NCBI GenBank assembly: GCA_018067325.1
Contig: JAGPUU010000265.1
Coordinates: 1-16,014, forward strand
Length of the DNA stretch: 16,014 nucleotides
Source: Amphritea sp.
GTDB taxonomy: Bacteria > Pseudomonadota > Gammaproteobacteria > Pseudomonadales > Balneatricaceae
Reading direction: 5' to 3'
Of this stretch, positions 1 to 8,725 are shown one piece after another. Each line of letters begins with the position of its first letter. Position 1 is the first letter of the stretch. The notes beneath the pieces were generated by a model that saw only the letters and a list, made by a program, of their open reading frames with translations, made no database searches and was not told the origin of the DNA. The translations under genes and the position numbers were made by a program.

Positions 1-701
1 GCAAGCAGCAGTAATGGACCTTCTAGCTCTTCCACCTGTCCCAGTCTGCGCACCGGTATATTCTGTTTGATATAGTTTTGCCCTGTAGGACTAGTAAAAA
101 ATTCGTCATTCATTTCGGTGTGTATATAGCCTGGAGCGATAGCATTGACCCGAATATTGTGGCGGGCGAGTTCCAGTGCCATCGCTTTGGTCAGCTGGAT
201 AACTCCAGCTTTAGCTGTTGCGTAGTGGCTCAACTTAGACGCGACCCGCAAGCCTAGAATCGAGGCGATATTGATGATGCAACCGCCTTTATTCGCTTTA
301 ACCATGCGCTGTGAAGCTTCTTGCGCTAAGCGCCAGACCGATTTTAAGTTTGTGTCCATCATAGAATCCCAAGCATCTTCGGACATATCCATAAAGCCCT
401 GAGGATCTCCGACGCCAGCGTTGTTGATCAGAATGTCAATGCAGCCAAGTTGAGCTTGTGCCGTGTCAAAGGCTGCTTCGATACTGGAGTTATCTGTCAC
501 ATCCATCTGTATCGCTAATGCTTTACCCCCGGCTGACTCGATCTCGACTACCAGGCTTTGCAAGCGTTCGAGGCGGCGGGCAGTGATGACAACTGTAGAG
601 CCAGCATTAGCCAGTACTTGTGCAAAATGTCTGCCTAATCCGCTTGATGCACCGGTTATCAGGGTAGTTTTACCTGCAAGAGAAAAACGTTCACTGTACA
701 T
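1..701 (-). CDS. Short-chain dehydrogenase/reductase (SDR), C-terminus beyond window
   Basis: Classical SDR oxidoreductase, probably cytoplasmic and NAD(P)(H)-dependent. The gene runs off the left edge, leaving 233 of a usual 250-260 residues. Visible motifs are the nucleotide-binding TGASSGLG (residues 17-24), the Asp of DVTD (near 68), NNAG (93-96), catalytic Asn119, Ser147, and Tyr160/Lys164 in YATAK, followed by the PGYIHTEM segment typical of the family. The full Asn-Ser-Tyr-Lys tetrad suggests an active enzyme. The ATG at 701 is chosen because AGGAG lies about 8 bases upstream and the protein begins with the usual short leader before the first beta strand. A basic ARR follows the second strand, which often goes with NADP preference; this is inference. 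The substrate cannot be named; FabG/PhaB-like 3-ketoacyl reductases and sugar or alcohol dehydrogenases share this pattern. No partner gene is visible. Confidence 0.93.
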   Translation of the reverse strand, partial: MYSERFSLAGKTTLITGASSGLGRHFAQVLANAGSTVVITARRLERLQSLVVEIESAGGKALAIQMDVTDNSSIEAAFDTAQAQLGCIDILINNAGVGDPQGFMDMSEDAWDSMMDTNLKSVWRLAQEASQRMVKANKGGCIINIASILGLRVASKLSHYATAKAGVIQLTKAMALELARHNIRVNAIAPGYIHTEMNDEFFTSPTGQNYIKQNIPVRRLGQVEELEGPLLLL

Positions 702-918
702 GCGGCATGCTCCTGCATTTATTTTGGCTAAACAATTAGTGCAGATTTCTTAAGGAATCTACGAATAGGTATTTTTACCATTCTGCAGGCCCTATAGATA
801 GGCAGGCGTAGACTCCAATACTGGATTTATTCACACTGTCCCTAACTTCTGATTGAATCGAGCTTAGATTCAAATTGAGCGATATGAAGGAATAGTCGAT
901 ATTGAAGAGAGGGAAATC
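702..918. other. Intergenic region with a 7-bp hairpin
   Basis: This lies between the divergent SDR start and the small frameshifted gene. The only structure seen is a perfect 7-bp inverted repeat, TTGAATC (853-859) and GATTCAA (867-873), with a 7-base loop and no T-run. It could be a regulatory dyad rather than a terminator. No convincing -35/-10 pair was found on either strand. Confidence 0.4.
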
Positions 919-1058
919 ATGAAACTACAACAAGAAATTCAATTGCGGTTATCTACGTGTAATCTTGAAGATATTGCCATTTGATGGGGTATAAAAAGAG
1001 TGAATCTATTACACGTCTACACGATGTGATTCATGATCAATATATAAACCAAATGTAA
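919..1058 (+). pseudogene. Small gene broken by a frameshift (about 46 codons if joined)
   Basis: An ATG at 919, preceded by a GAGAGGG ribosome binding site, opens a 21-codon frame ending in TGA at 982-984. A second frame starts at an overlapping ATG (984-986) and runs 24 codons to TAA at 1056-1058. Going back one base at the junction would join DIAI to LMGYKK and give one continuous helical product of about 46 residues. The joined sequence resembles small proteins with an LEDIA...MGYKK pattern that I have the impression occur in gammaproteobacteria; this is recollection, not a search result. A further open stretch (about 1060-1140) follows in the first frame and may be another relic piece. 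The alternatives are a decayed gene, programmed -1 frameshifting (no classic slippery heptamer is seen), or two coupled micro-ORFs. Function unknown. Confidence 0.4.
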
Positions 1059-1244
1059 GTTAGAAGCCTTGATCCTTAGCCGTGAATTGTTAGGGCAGGC
1101 TCAGGCGCTGTGCACTGAAGTCTTCCTTGCTTTGATCTAGTTGACGTTTCCCAAGAGCAATACAGTTAGTGGGCGGCATGGAGTTATGGTGTAGGGGTTA
1201 TAAGTTCATCGGCTCCAGAGTAACTTTGTATCCAGGAAGAGTTA
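1059..1244. other. Gene-poor spacer after the small broken gene
   Basis: Apart from the 26-codon open stretch mentioned with the broken gene, I see nothing definite. There is no clear terminator hairpin behind the diguanylate cyclase gene that ends at 1245 on the minus strand. Confidence 0.35.
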
Positions 1245-3383
1245 TTAGCTAACTTGAGTGTGCGACTCTTCAGAATAGCAGCATATTTCTACGGAGCTTT
1301 GCTTTGCCTGATACATTGCAGTATCGGCTCTTCGAAGTAAGTCGCCGATGCAATCGCCATCTTGAGGGTATATAGCAACACCGATACTGGCAGAGGTGAT
1401 CAGCGGCTGCCCAGCTAGCTCTATAGGTTGGCGTAAACTGGCAGCCAGCTTTTTAGCAACAGCGATTACATCCTCTATGCTAGGGTTATTTTCAATCAAT
1501 AAAGTAAATTCATCTCCTCCCATACGCGCCAAGGTATCGCTATCACGTAAAGTAGAACTAAAGCGTTTTGCTACTTCGTTCAATAATTGATCACCAGATT
1601 CATGTCCTAAGCTGTCGTTAATCTGTTTAAATCGATTCAAATCCATAAAAAGTAAAGCAACTCTGTTCTTTTGACGCTTAGCCAGAGCCAAAGAGTGTTC
1701 TGCGCGATCAAAAAATAGGCGACGATTGGGGAGCCCCGTCAGTGAATCATAGAACGCATAATGCTCAAGTTTTGAGTTGACCTTTTCCAGCTCCGAAGTA
1801 CGGGCATTAACCAGTAGACGTAGATGCTCGTGACGACCAAAAGCAGACAGTATTATGAATGCAGAGAGGGTTCCAAAAAGAACCTCAACCACGAGAAAAT
1901 AGAGGGAGTTTTTCACTTGAAGCGCATTAACAAATTCGCCATCGATGTGAAGATTAAAAGTCCACAGATGATTTGCAAATTTCATATCAAACACATGACT
2001 TAAACCATCCCCAAGGGACAATGCACCCATGATATTTTTGTTCCCATAGACTTGATGTTGTTGGTCGCCGTTTTCATAGATATAAATATCGATAAAGTTA
2101 ATTAACTCATCATCCAGACTTTTTTGGATAATTTCAGATACCAAGAATACACCTACAGCAAACCCACTCAGGGATTGATAACTACCCATAGAGACATCAT
2201 TAGAATTTACATTTTTAAAGACCGGAGCAAAAATCAGGAAGCCAGGTTCCTTTTGATCTGATTGTACTAGTTGGATAGTATCGGTTGCGGTCGCAACCTG
2301 GCTGATTTTAGACCGAAGCATACTCTGTTTTCGCGCCTCGTTTGAGAACACATTAAAACCCTGCGCGGCTCTGTTCTTTTCCAGCGGTTCGATTAGTTGC
2401 ACTACAACATAAGGGTCTGTGGGGAGTAGAGGCTTTCCTTTGATCTGAAATTCCCGATCAACATACTTCCGTGAATAACGCTCGAATTCTGGAATATCAA
2501 CTTGTGCAACCAACGGATTCCATGACATGGCCTTAATGCCTGGAAGCGCGGTAGTTAATCGGCCAACAAGCTTGGAAAACTCTTCTTTATTGATAGTACT
2601 TCGTTGGGATAGATCAGCTTCTAATTGGTTCAAAGCGTCGATATAAGCGTTCATATGCTGCTTTAGGCTGTTTTCTGCCGCCTTAGCCTTCAGTTCAAAT
2701 TCGTTCTTAGTATTAACAACAATCATGCTTTCGATGTATTGCTGAGAAACTTGAAAAGCGATAACTATCAGAATCATAGGTATTCCAATACCTTTAACCA
2801 AAGTAATTCGGTTAACTTTATGAGGTTGATTCTGAAATAGACTTAATAGAAGAGGAGCGACCAGAGCAACACCCAAAAAGTCACCCACCCACCACACCAA
2901 TACATTATTCCACTGGGGCATGCCTTGTATGGTTCCTCTGTCAGCTATAGCAAGAGCTGCATTACCAATGACAGCGCTGATCAAACAACATAAGAATGCA
3001 ACAAGAATAAATATTGTAACTTGTGAGTATGAGGGGGCATCGAGCAGATTTATCCAGCGAGATCGTAGAACCTTATAATTCACCCATGCCTGTATGGTTG
3101 ATCCTGAAGCAATGGCCACTGACAGGAGAACCATCGTGATATCCATATCTTCTTGTTGCCATACTTGGGTCCCAGAATTAAATATTACCGAGCCCACAAA
3201 TATGGCAGGCAAAAATATTCTGCCAAATATCAGACTGCCAGCCAGCGCAACTCCAGCAGGGGGCCATAATGAAACTATCTGTGCCTGGGGGCTAAACACA
3301 GAAAATAGGTAAGCTAGCCCGACATAAAGTATGAAAAGGGTTAAATAGATAAATTGTTTAGTCTGATTTAACTGTAAATTCAA
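1245..3383 (-). CDS. Membrane diguanylate cyclase, MASE1-CHASE-GGDEF
   Basis: Inner-membrane enzyme predicted to make cyclic di-GMP from two GTP. Residues about 10-215 form a multi-span MASE1 module with the LWPPAGVALA signature near 39. A periplasmic CHASE sensor follows (about 235-415; PGIKAMSWNP, then the conserved PTDPYVVVQLIEPLEKNRAAQGF region and FAPVF). A last membrane helix (about 492-515), a short linker and the GGDEF domain (about 542-700) complete the 712 residues. The catalytic GGDEF is at 622-626 and the RDSD at 613-616 matches the RxxD inhibitory site five residues upstream, so the domain looks active and product-inhibited. CHASE ligands are small molecules, often cytokinin-like or peptides; the ligand here is unknown. 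The start is a TTG; GGAG lies about 13 bases upstream, a rather long spacing, and I see no in-frame ATG or GTG upstream. Confidence 0.95.
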   Translation of the reverse strand: MNLQLNQTKQFIYLTLFILYVGLAYLFSVFSPQAQIVSLWPPAGVALAGSLIFGRIFLPAIFVGSVIFNSGTQVWQQEDMDITMVLLSVAIASGSTIQAWVNYKVLRSRWINLLDAPSYSQVTIFILVAFLCCLISAVIGNAALAIADRGTIQGMPQWNNVLVWWVGDFLGVALVAPLLLSLFQNQPHKVNRITLVKGIGIPMILIVIAFQVSQQYIESMIVVNTKNEFELKAKAAENSLKQHMNAYIDALNQLEADLSQRSTINKEEFSKLVGRLTTALPGIKAMSWNPLVAQVDIPEFERYSRKYVDREFQIKGKPLLPTDPYVVVQLIEPLEKNRAAQGFNVFSNEARKQSMLRSKISQVATATDTIQLVQSDQKEPGFLIFAPVFKNVNSNDVSMGSYQSLSGFAVGVFLVSEIIQKSLDDELINFIDIYIYENGDQQHQVYGNKNIMGALSLGDGLSHVFDMKFANHLWTFNLHIDGEFVNALQVKNSLYFLVVEVLFGTLSAFIILSAFGRHEHLRLLVNARTSELEKVNSKLEHYAFYDSLTGLPNRRLFFDRAEHSLALAKRQKNRVALLFMDLNRFKQINDSLGHESGDQLLNEVAKRFSSTLRDSDTLARMGGDEFTLLIENNPSIEDVIAVAKKLAASLRQPIELAGQPLITSASIGVAIYPQDGDCIGDLLRRADTAMYQAKQSSVEICCYSEESHTQVS

Positions 3384-3567
3384 AGAATTAACTAAGCTCC
3401 GTGTTGCTGCTATCTTCCTAGCTTTACAGTGCCATAAGCAGTTGTTTTTTAGAAGGCCCGAATCAAGTTATCCGTTTTCCCATTGAGGCTTGTAATTGAA
3501 CGGGTGAGTTAGGGCACCGAAGTGCTGCGGGTATAGGGCTTCGACAAATCTGCACTCAGGTATAAAA
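3384..3567. other. Intergenic spacer with a small UUCG-loop hairpin
   Basis: This separates the two GGDEF genes. Read on the minus strand, it contains GCAC-TTCG-GTGC (plus coordinates 3514-3525), a 4-bp stem closed by the very stable C(UUCG)G tetraloop, about 45 bases past the stop codon of the GGDEF-EAL gene. No T-run follows, so termination there is uncertain. Confidence 0.3.
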
Positions 3568-6500
3568 TTAATCTGGAATCACAAGCTCTTTCGGCTTTAA
3601 CTGAAGCGCCCCAGCGGGCGCTGGCTTGCCGAACAGGTAGCCCTGATAGATATAACATCCTAAATCATGCAGTCGTTGTCTTTGCGCTTCGGTTTCTACA
3701 CCTTCAGCAATAACCTTGAGGTTCATGCTGTGGGCCAGAGCGACAATTGTTTCTGCGATTGCTGCATCATTTGGATCAGTGAGCAGGTCGCGGACAAAAG
3801 ACTGATCAATTTTAAGATAATTAAGCGGCAGTTTCTTCAGATAACTCAGAGACGAGTAACCGGTACCAAAGTCGTCCAGGGCGAAGCCTATACCTTGTGC
3901 CCCAAGTTGCCACATTTTGTTAGCGATATCGTCAATGTTATTAGATAAGACACTCTCTGTAAGCTCAAGGTGGAGGTTGCCAGGGTTGATGCCAGTTTTC
4001 TGTACGATCTCAATGACGGCCGCAACGAAGTTCGGCTGTTGATATTGGCGGGCGCTGACATTAACGGCGACGGTTAAAGGGCCAATGGTAGTATCTTCCC
4101 AACGCTTCAGTTGTTGGCAGGCTTCTTCTAAAACCCATAGGCCGATAGGAAGGATCTGACCAGTATCTTCAGCCACCGGAATAAAATCCAGTGGGGAGAC
4201 CATACCGCGTTCCGGATGATTCCAGCGTATTAGTGCTTCAGATCCGATAATAATGCCGTCGGAATCGACCTGTGGTTGGTAGTAAAGTTGAAACTGCTTT
4301 TGTTCAATCGCTACATGAAGATCAGTCTCAAGTTGAGCTCGTAAACTAGCCGCTTCCTGCATCTTCTGATTGAAGAAACGAATCGTATTTCTACCCGCAG
4401 CCTTTGCCTGATACATAGCCAGATCAGCTTGTTGCAATAACTGATCTATACCGACCTGATTGTTATCAGAAAACAGCGTAATACCAATGCTTAGGGTGCT
4501 GTGATGGTTGAAGCCTGAAAAGTTATAATATTGATTTTGTGCTTCAAGTATTTTTTCACTTAGATTACGAATCTGGTTCATTGCGACCTCTGATTCGGAG
4601 TCAAGGTCTGTCAGCATTATGACAAACTCATCACCGCCGAACCGGGCTACTGTATCTGTTTTTCGCACAAGTTTGGTCAACTGATCGGCAACTTTCTGTA
4701 ATAGGATGTCACCTTGATGATGGCCTACGGTATCGTTCAGAGTCTTAAAGTTATCTAGATCGATAAATAGCAGGGCCCCCTCTCTACCATAGCGTTGTGA
4801 AGCCAATACCGCCTGCTTAAGATGTTCAGAAAACATTCTCCGGTTCGGCAATTTGGTTAAAGAATCGTAATAAGCCAGCTGCCTAATATTTTCTTCAGAT
4901 GCTTTACGTTCACCGATATCGGTGAGTGCTCTGACATAGTGGGTGATGGTGCCATGATCATTTTTGACAGCTGTAATCATTAGCCATTCGGGGAAAACCT
5001 CCCCGTTTTTACGCATACAGCAGATCTCTCCCTGCCACTGGCCTCTGTCTCGGACTTCTTTGCGGATCTGATCATAGAACTCTTGTAGGTGCTGGCCTGA
5101 ACGAAGGATTTGAGGCGTTTTTCCGATCACTTCTACCGGCTTATAACCGGTAATTTCTGTAAATGCCTGGTTGACGCTGAGAATGACATTATTAGCGTCG
5201 GTAATGCACATCCCTTCCTGGGTTTCAAAAGCGGCAGCCGCAACCCTGAGTTGATCCTCATTTTGGCGCCTGAGAGCGATCTCATTGCTCATCTGTTCAA
5301 TATTGTCTTCGATGGTGTCAGCCATTGCATTGAACGAAGTTGTTAGGCGGCCCATCTCATCCTGGCTATTAATGGGCAGGCGTAGGTGCAGATCCCCGTT
5401 ATGAAAATTCTGGATACCATCATTAATAGTGGTTATCCGGCGGGTCAGCGTGTTCGCCATCCAGATGGCGATCGCAATAACGATAATAATTAGTATTACA
5501 GTTGAAATGGCTAGTTCTAGTGTTGAAACACTAAGCCGATGTTGGATCTCAGCACTAAGTGCGTCGCGCTGCTGCTGATAGTCAATTATCTTAGATGTAA
5601 TGATATTTGAGATCCGGTGGCCTGATTCAACTGCGGCCAAGTGAAAGTCATTCACATTGGCGCCGATGGTAACAAAACCAAAGCCTTTCCTGCTCTGACC
5701 GTAACGACTGGTGTAATAGGGGATAGTAGCTGCAGTGGTGAGCTTCCAAAGCCCGCTGAAATAGATTACGAAAGAACCAGAACCGCCATCACGTGTGAGT
5801 TGATCCCAACCTTGGCATTGGGGTGAAAAGTTCAGATAACGACAATCAAGGGCAATGGTACCCTGGCGAATGAGTTCTTTAGCGGGTTTCTTATTCAGAG
5901 AAGGCTGATCAAAATCTGGGATTCCAGGAAGAAACTCATGGGATGGTAATTTGGACTGCTGCCACGCCTGGTACAGGGAGTTATCCATCCAGGGCGTTTC
6001 GGGCAATCCTGTTTCACTGTTGTAACCGTGGATAAAGTAATCTCTGGGGTGGGAAATAGAACGGTTTTTATAGTCCCACATAAAGGCGTAGTTGCCCTCT
6101 ATCGCATCAGCTATCGGGGTATAACGCTGTTCTGTAGGGGTAATGCGGTCGGTAAAACGACGTATATGATCGTGGTTCAAAGCCAAGGTGACATAGCCAG
6201 TTATCTTGCCATCCTTCAGCAAGGGTGTAGCCCATCGAACAATACCCTGAAAGCGTTTTCCGACAGGGTTTTCAGTGCCGGCGTATGCAGATTCTTCAGG
6301 TCTGAATTCAAGGCCGGCTTTATTTACTCTGTCCGGAGTATAGGACCCAATTATGGAGCTTTTCACATACTCCCCAATGACTTCTGAAACATAAATTTCA
6401 CCGGCTTTCAGTGATTGTAGTTCAGGCCAATACGTTTCTGCTTTAGCAAACGTCTGCAAGCGTTGTGAGGTATCAATCAACGGTTTTTCATCATCGCCAT

Positions 6501-7143
6501 CGCTGGAGATTTTTAGCTGTTCTAAACCATCCAGACCGATCAGGGTTATTTCCCGATACAGTGGAGTGGATTGTTTTTCGCCTAATAACTCCTCTTTTCG
6601 CAGGTGAAACTGCTTAGCATTGGCTTTAAGTTCTGCTATTACGTTTGTTGTTTCTGTGAAAGGTTTATTTTCTATCGAAAGCCAGTGGCTTTGATCAGGG
6701 GATAGTTGCCACTCACCATGCGGATATAGATCTCGCATCCTATTGTTGAAAAAATTCCTGAAATTTTGCTCTGTGGGCTCCAGCAACGCTGCCAGGCGGA
6801 TATCCTGATCTCTTTCATAGAGGAATCTGGCGATTGCCTGTGCAGTATCCGTGGTCAGTCGTTCGATCGCTTCTCTTGAGCGGTTATCCAGAGCGGTAGT
6901 GCTGTCGTTAATGACTGTATCGCCTACAGTCTGGATTGTTTCGAACATCCCATCGGTCATTTCTGCAGAACGCTCGGTAACATTATTCCCCAGATCGGTA
7001 GCCGCATTCCAGGCAAAAGCGGCCAGGGCAATTAATGGAATTACCTTGATAAGGACAAAAATGCTAATCAGTTTTCCGCGAGTGCTTTGGAAATATTTCA
7101 GTGCCAAGCGAAGATTCCTTTCGTTCGAATAAGCTTGATACAA
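3568..7143 (-). CDS. Sensor-HAMP-PAS-GGDEF-EAL c-di-GMP turnover protein
   Basis: Large (1191 residues) inner-membrane signalling protein with both cyclic di-GMP synthase and phosphodiesterase domains. Order: membrane helix (about 25-45), periplasmic sensor region (about 46-540), second helix (about 543-563), HAMP (565-618), PAS (about 640-740), GGDEF (about 755-925) and EAL (about 940-1180). The cyclase motif GGDEF (836-840) and the inhibitory-site RKTD (827-830) are present. The EAL domain keeps EAL (969-971), NVS (1028-1030), the Glu of LTES, DDFGTG, LKID, AEGVE and QGY, so hydrolysis is expected too. Which activity dominates cannot be read from sequence. The sensor region is about twice the usual double-Cache length and has a Cys pair (434 and 443). 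The longest frame starts at a TTG (7143) without a good Shine-Dalgarno; a second TTG at 7107 has AAGGA about 8 bases upstream and is the more likely start. Confidence 0.95.
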   Translation of the reverse strand: MYQAYSNERNLRLALKYFQSTRGKLISIFVLIKVIPLIALAAFAWNAATDLGNNVTERSAEMTDGMFETIQTVGDTVINDSTTALDNRSREAIERLTTDTAQAIARFLYERDQDIRLAALLEPTEQNFRNFFNNRMRDLYPHGEWQLSPDQSHWLSIENKPFTETTNVIAELKANAKQFHLRKEELLGEKQSTPLYREITLIGLDGLEQLKISSDGDDEKPLIDTSQRLQTFAKAETYWPELQSLKAGEIYVSEVIGEYVKSSIIGSYTPDRVNKAGLEFRPEESAYAGTENPVGKRFQGIVRWATPLLKDGKITGYVTLALNHDHIRRFTDRITPTEQRYTPIADAIEGNYAFMWDYKNRSISHPRDYFIHGYNSETGLPETPWMDNSLYQAWQQSKLPSHEFLPGIPDFDQPSLNKKPAKELIRQGTIALDCRYLNFSPQCQGWDQLTRDGGSGSFVIYFSGLWKLTTAATIPYYTSRYGQSRKGFGFVTIGANVNDFHLAAVESGHRISNIITSKIIDYQQQRDALSAEIQHRLSVSTLELAISTVILIIIVIAIAIWMANTLTRRITTINDGIQNFHNGDLHLRLPINSQDEMGRLTTSFNAMADTIEDNIEQMSNEIALRRQNEDQLRVAAAAFETQEGMCITDANNVILSVNQAFTEITGYKPVEVIGKTPQILRSGQHLQEFYDQIRKEVRDRGQWQGEICCMRKNGEVFPEWLMITAVKNDHGTITHYVRALTDIGERKASEENIRQLAYYDSLTKLPNRRMFSEHLKQAVLASQRYGREGALLFIDLDNFKTLNDTVGHHQGDILLQKVADQLTKLVRKTDTVARFGGDEFVIMLTDLDSESEVAMNQIRNLSEKILEAQNQYYNFSGFNHHSTLSIGITLFSDNNQVGIDQLLQQADLAMYQAKAAGRNTIRFFNQKMQEAASLRAQLETDLHVAIEQKQFQLYYQPQVDSDGIIIGSEALIRWNHPERGMVSPLDFIPVAEDTGQILPIGLWVLEEACQQLKRWEDTTIGPLTVAVNVSARQYQQPNFVAAVIEIVQKTGINPGNLHLELTESVLSNNIDDIANKMWQLGAQGIGFALDDFGTGYSSLSYLKKLPLNYLKIDQSFVRDLLTDPNDAAIAETIVALAHSMNLKVIAEGVETEAQRQRLHDLGCYIYQGYLFGKPAPAGALQLKPKELVIPD
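7105..7120 (-). promoter_or_regulatory. Ribosome binding site favouring the internal TTG start
   Basis: Read on the minus strand, AAGGAATCTTCGCTTG places AAGGA 8 bases before a TTG in frame with the GGDEF-EAL protein (codon 13 of the longest frame). The first TTG at 7143 has no comparable site. The N-terminus would then begin just before the basic LKYFQSTRGK stretch that precedes the first membrane helix. Confidence 0.5.
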
Positions 7144-7545
7144 CTCTAGCGCATCATTGAAAGATCAACGTTGTACTTGTGTACCAAATTGGTGAGTTGG
7201 ATAGAAATGCTTCAGGCCTTACTTCCTACTGGTGACAGCGATTGCAACGCTACCTATCCCTTTAATTAGTTTTATTTGGTTTGCTAAATATCGAAGGCGT
7301 GACTGAGCATAGTGGTTGGCTTCATGACTCTCTTGATTTCCTTTTTAGCTGGCGCTTTATTCTTGATGCTATGTGTTTTTTACTTGGGGTGTAACTAGAG
7401 TCGTCAATGTGTCGCTATTGGCACATAGCGGACTTCAGGGCTTCCTGGAGCCACAGACTGTCACCTGTCGTCCAGCAGGGTTCTTCCTGGATAAAAGCTT
7501 TTCAAATAGAGCATATTTTTACTCAAGACAGGTCGATTAAAATAG
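7144..7545. other. 400-base spacer with short hydrophobic open frames
   Basis: No established gene. The plus strand holds two short hydrophobic frames: GTG 7232 to TGA 7306 (24 residues, ending KYRRRD after a membrane-like stretch) and ATG 7324 to TAG 7398 (24 residues, almost wholly a membrane helix). Both have weak ribosome binding sites. On the minus strand, a 28-codon frame without a standard start (7415-7501) is also open. A perfect 6-bp hairpin, CGCTAT/ATAGCG (7413-7430), has no T-run. These may be remnants or tiny membrane proteins; evidence is weak. Confidence 0.25.
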
Positions 7546-8598
7546 TTACTTATTGGTTATAGGTACTTCACAAAACAGTTTGATAAAATTACTGAGTAAT
7601 TTTGCGTCAAAGTGATGGGCCATCTTTTGCTTCATTATCAGAAGGGCATTAAAACTACTCATTCCGTCTTTATAAGACCGCTTAGCCGTTAAGGCATCGT
7701 AGATATCAGCCAAAGCGCATATCTGGCCAAACAAATGAAACTCTTTGCCTTTCAATCCATAGGGGTATCCTGACCCATCTAGCTTTTCATGATGTTGCAC
7801 TACGATAATTTCTATTTCATCGCTCAATGAATTTGCTTGCTTTAGCTGCTTAACGCCCAAGGCAGGGTGCCTTTGCATAATATCCCACTCATCGGCATTC
7901 AGTTTTCCGGGTTTGTTCAAGATAGCGGGGTCAACGCCGGCTTTACCTACATCATGCAGAAAAAAACCGACCCCTAGCTCTTTGAGTAGGGTTTGATCCA
8001 TAGTCCCCAAGCAGTGCTTAGCAAAGACCATCGCTTTAAACCCTACACTGACCGAGTGTGTATAAGTGTAGTAGTCGTGAGAAGTTATTCTTAATAGCTC
8101 ATCGGATAACTCTGGATCAGAAATGAGATTCCCTACCATGCCCTTCAGGGCAGTGACAGTTCCCTGAACTGAATCGTTAGTCAACTGGGCTGAAAACAGC
8201 TGCGATATTAATTCAGTACTATGTTCGATCACAAACTCTGCTTTCTCACTGACAGGCAATGTACAGTTAAGTGCTCGGGAGAGTTTCTCAGTAGGGGAAT
8301 TTATTTGTTCCCATTCGGATTGGACTAGAGGTTGTGATATCTCGTCCTGTTTACCTATTAAGTTGACGCGTTGTTGCGATTCCTTTTGTCTCTCTGTGCT
8401 TTTATGAGAATCGATAACAACGGTATTAAATAGTTTTTTTATTACTTCAACCTGTTCCTTAGTTGATAGCTGGAAATTGTTTTTTGAAAAGGGGTGAGCT
8501 TGCCAATTGTTCTTCTGGCTCTCACCCAAACGAACATAGTCACCAATCTTTATTTTATCGACGGTCATTTCCATATTTATATTCTTCATCATTGCCAT
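7546..8598 (-). CDS. HD-GYP domain phosphodiesterase with N-terminal DUF3391
   Basis: Predicted cytoplasmic metal-dependent phosphodiesterase hydrolysing cyclic di-GMP, 350 residues, no membrane segments. Residues about 11-65 match DUF3391 (IGDYVRL, then HPF and a VVID end), which often precedes HD-GYP. The HD-GYP domain (about 170-345) has His181, the HD pair in HDVGK (215-219), His244 in RHP, HHEKLDGSGYP (269-279) and the ADIYDALT aspartate (298). In trinuclear enzymes such as PmGH a glutamate lies four residues before the first His; here that position is Tyr177, so a two-metal site is more likely (inference). The gene begins 127 bases after the Aer-like gene on the same strand, so co-transcription is possible. 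The AGG directly before the first ATG suits the ATG at 8592 (codon 3) better, giving a start two residues shorter. Confidence 0.95.
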   Translation of the reverse strand: MAMMKNINMEMTVDKIKIGDYVRLGESQKNNWQAHPFSKNNFQLSTKEQVEVIKKLFNTVVIDSHKSTERQKESQQRVNLIGKQDEISQPLVQSEWEQINSPTEKLSRALNCTLPVSEKAEFVIEHSTELISQLFSAQLTNDSVQGTVTALKGMVGNLISDPELSDELLRITSHDYYTYTHSVSVGFKAMVFAKHCLGTMDQTLLKELGVGFFLHDVGKAGVDPAILNKPGKLNADEWDIMQRHPALGVKQLKQANSLSDEIEIIVVQHHEKLDGSGYPYGLKGKEFHLFGQICALADIYDALTAKRSYKDGMSSFNALLIMKQKMAHHFDAKLLSNFIKLFCEVPITNK

Positions 8599-8725
8599 CC
8601 TGCTAGATGATTTTCCAGAAGCAACTACGGCTGAGTAACGAGGTTTTATTTCGCCCCTTGTTCAGCGACAAATGCCATAACCCACTCCAAATATATATGT
8701 TCGATAATGGTATGAATTAAACCTA

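Noticed and set aside
463..753. 96-codon plus-strand frame
   Set aside because: It is antisense to the SDR gene, whose motifs are unmistakable.
6028..6387. 119-codon plus-strand frame
   Set aside because: Antisense shadow of the sensor region of the GGDEF-EAL gene; no start signal and no recognisable motif.
8646..8678. Ten-codon minus-strand ATG frame with a GGAG site between aer and the HD-GYP gene
   Set aside because: Too short to support; the same phase is open further back into the end of aer but has no usable earlier start.
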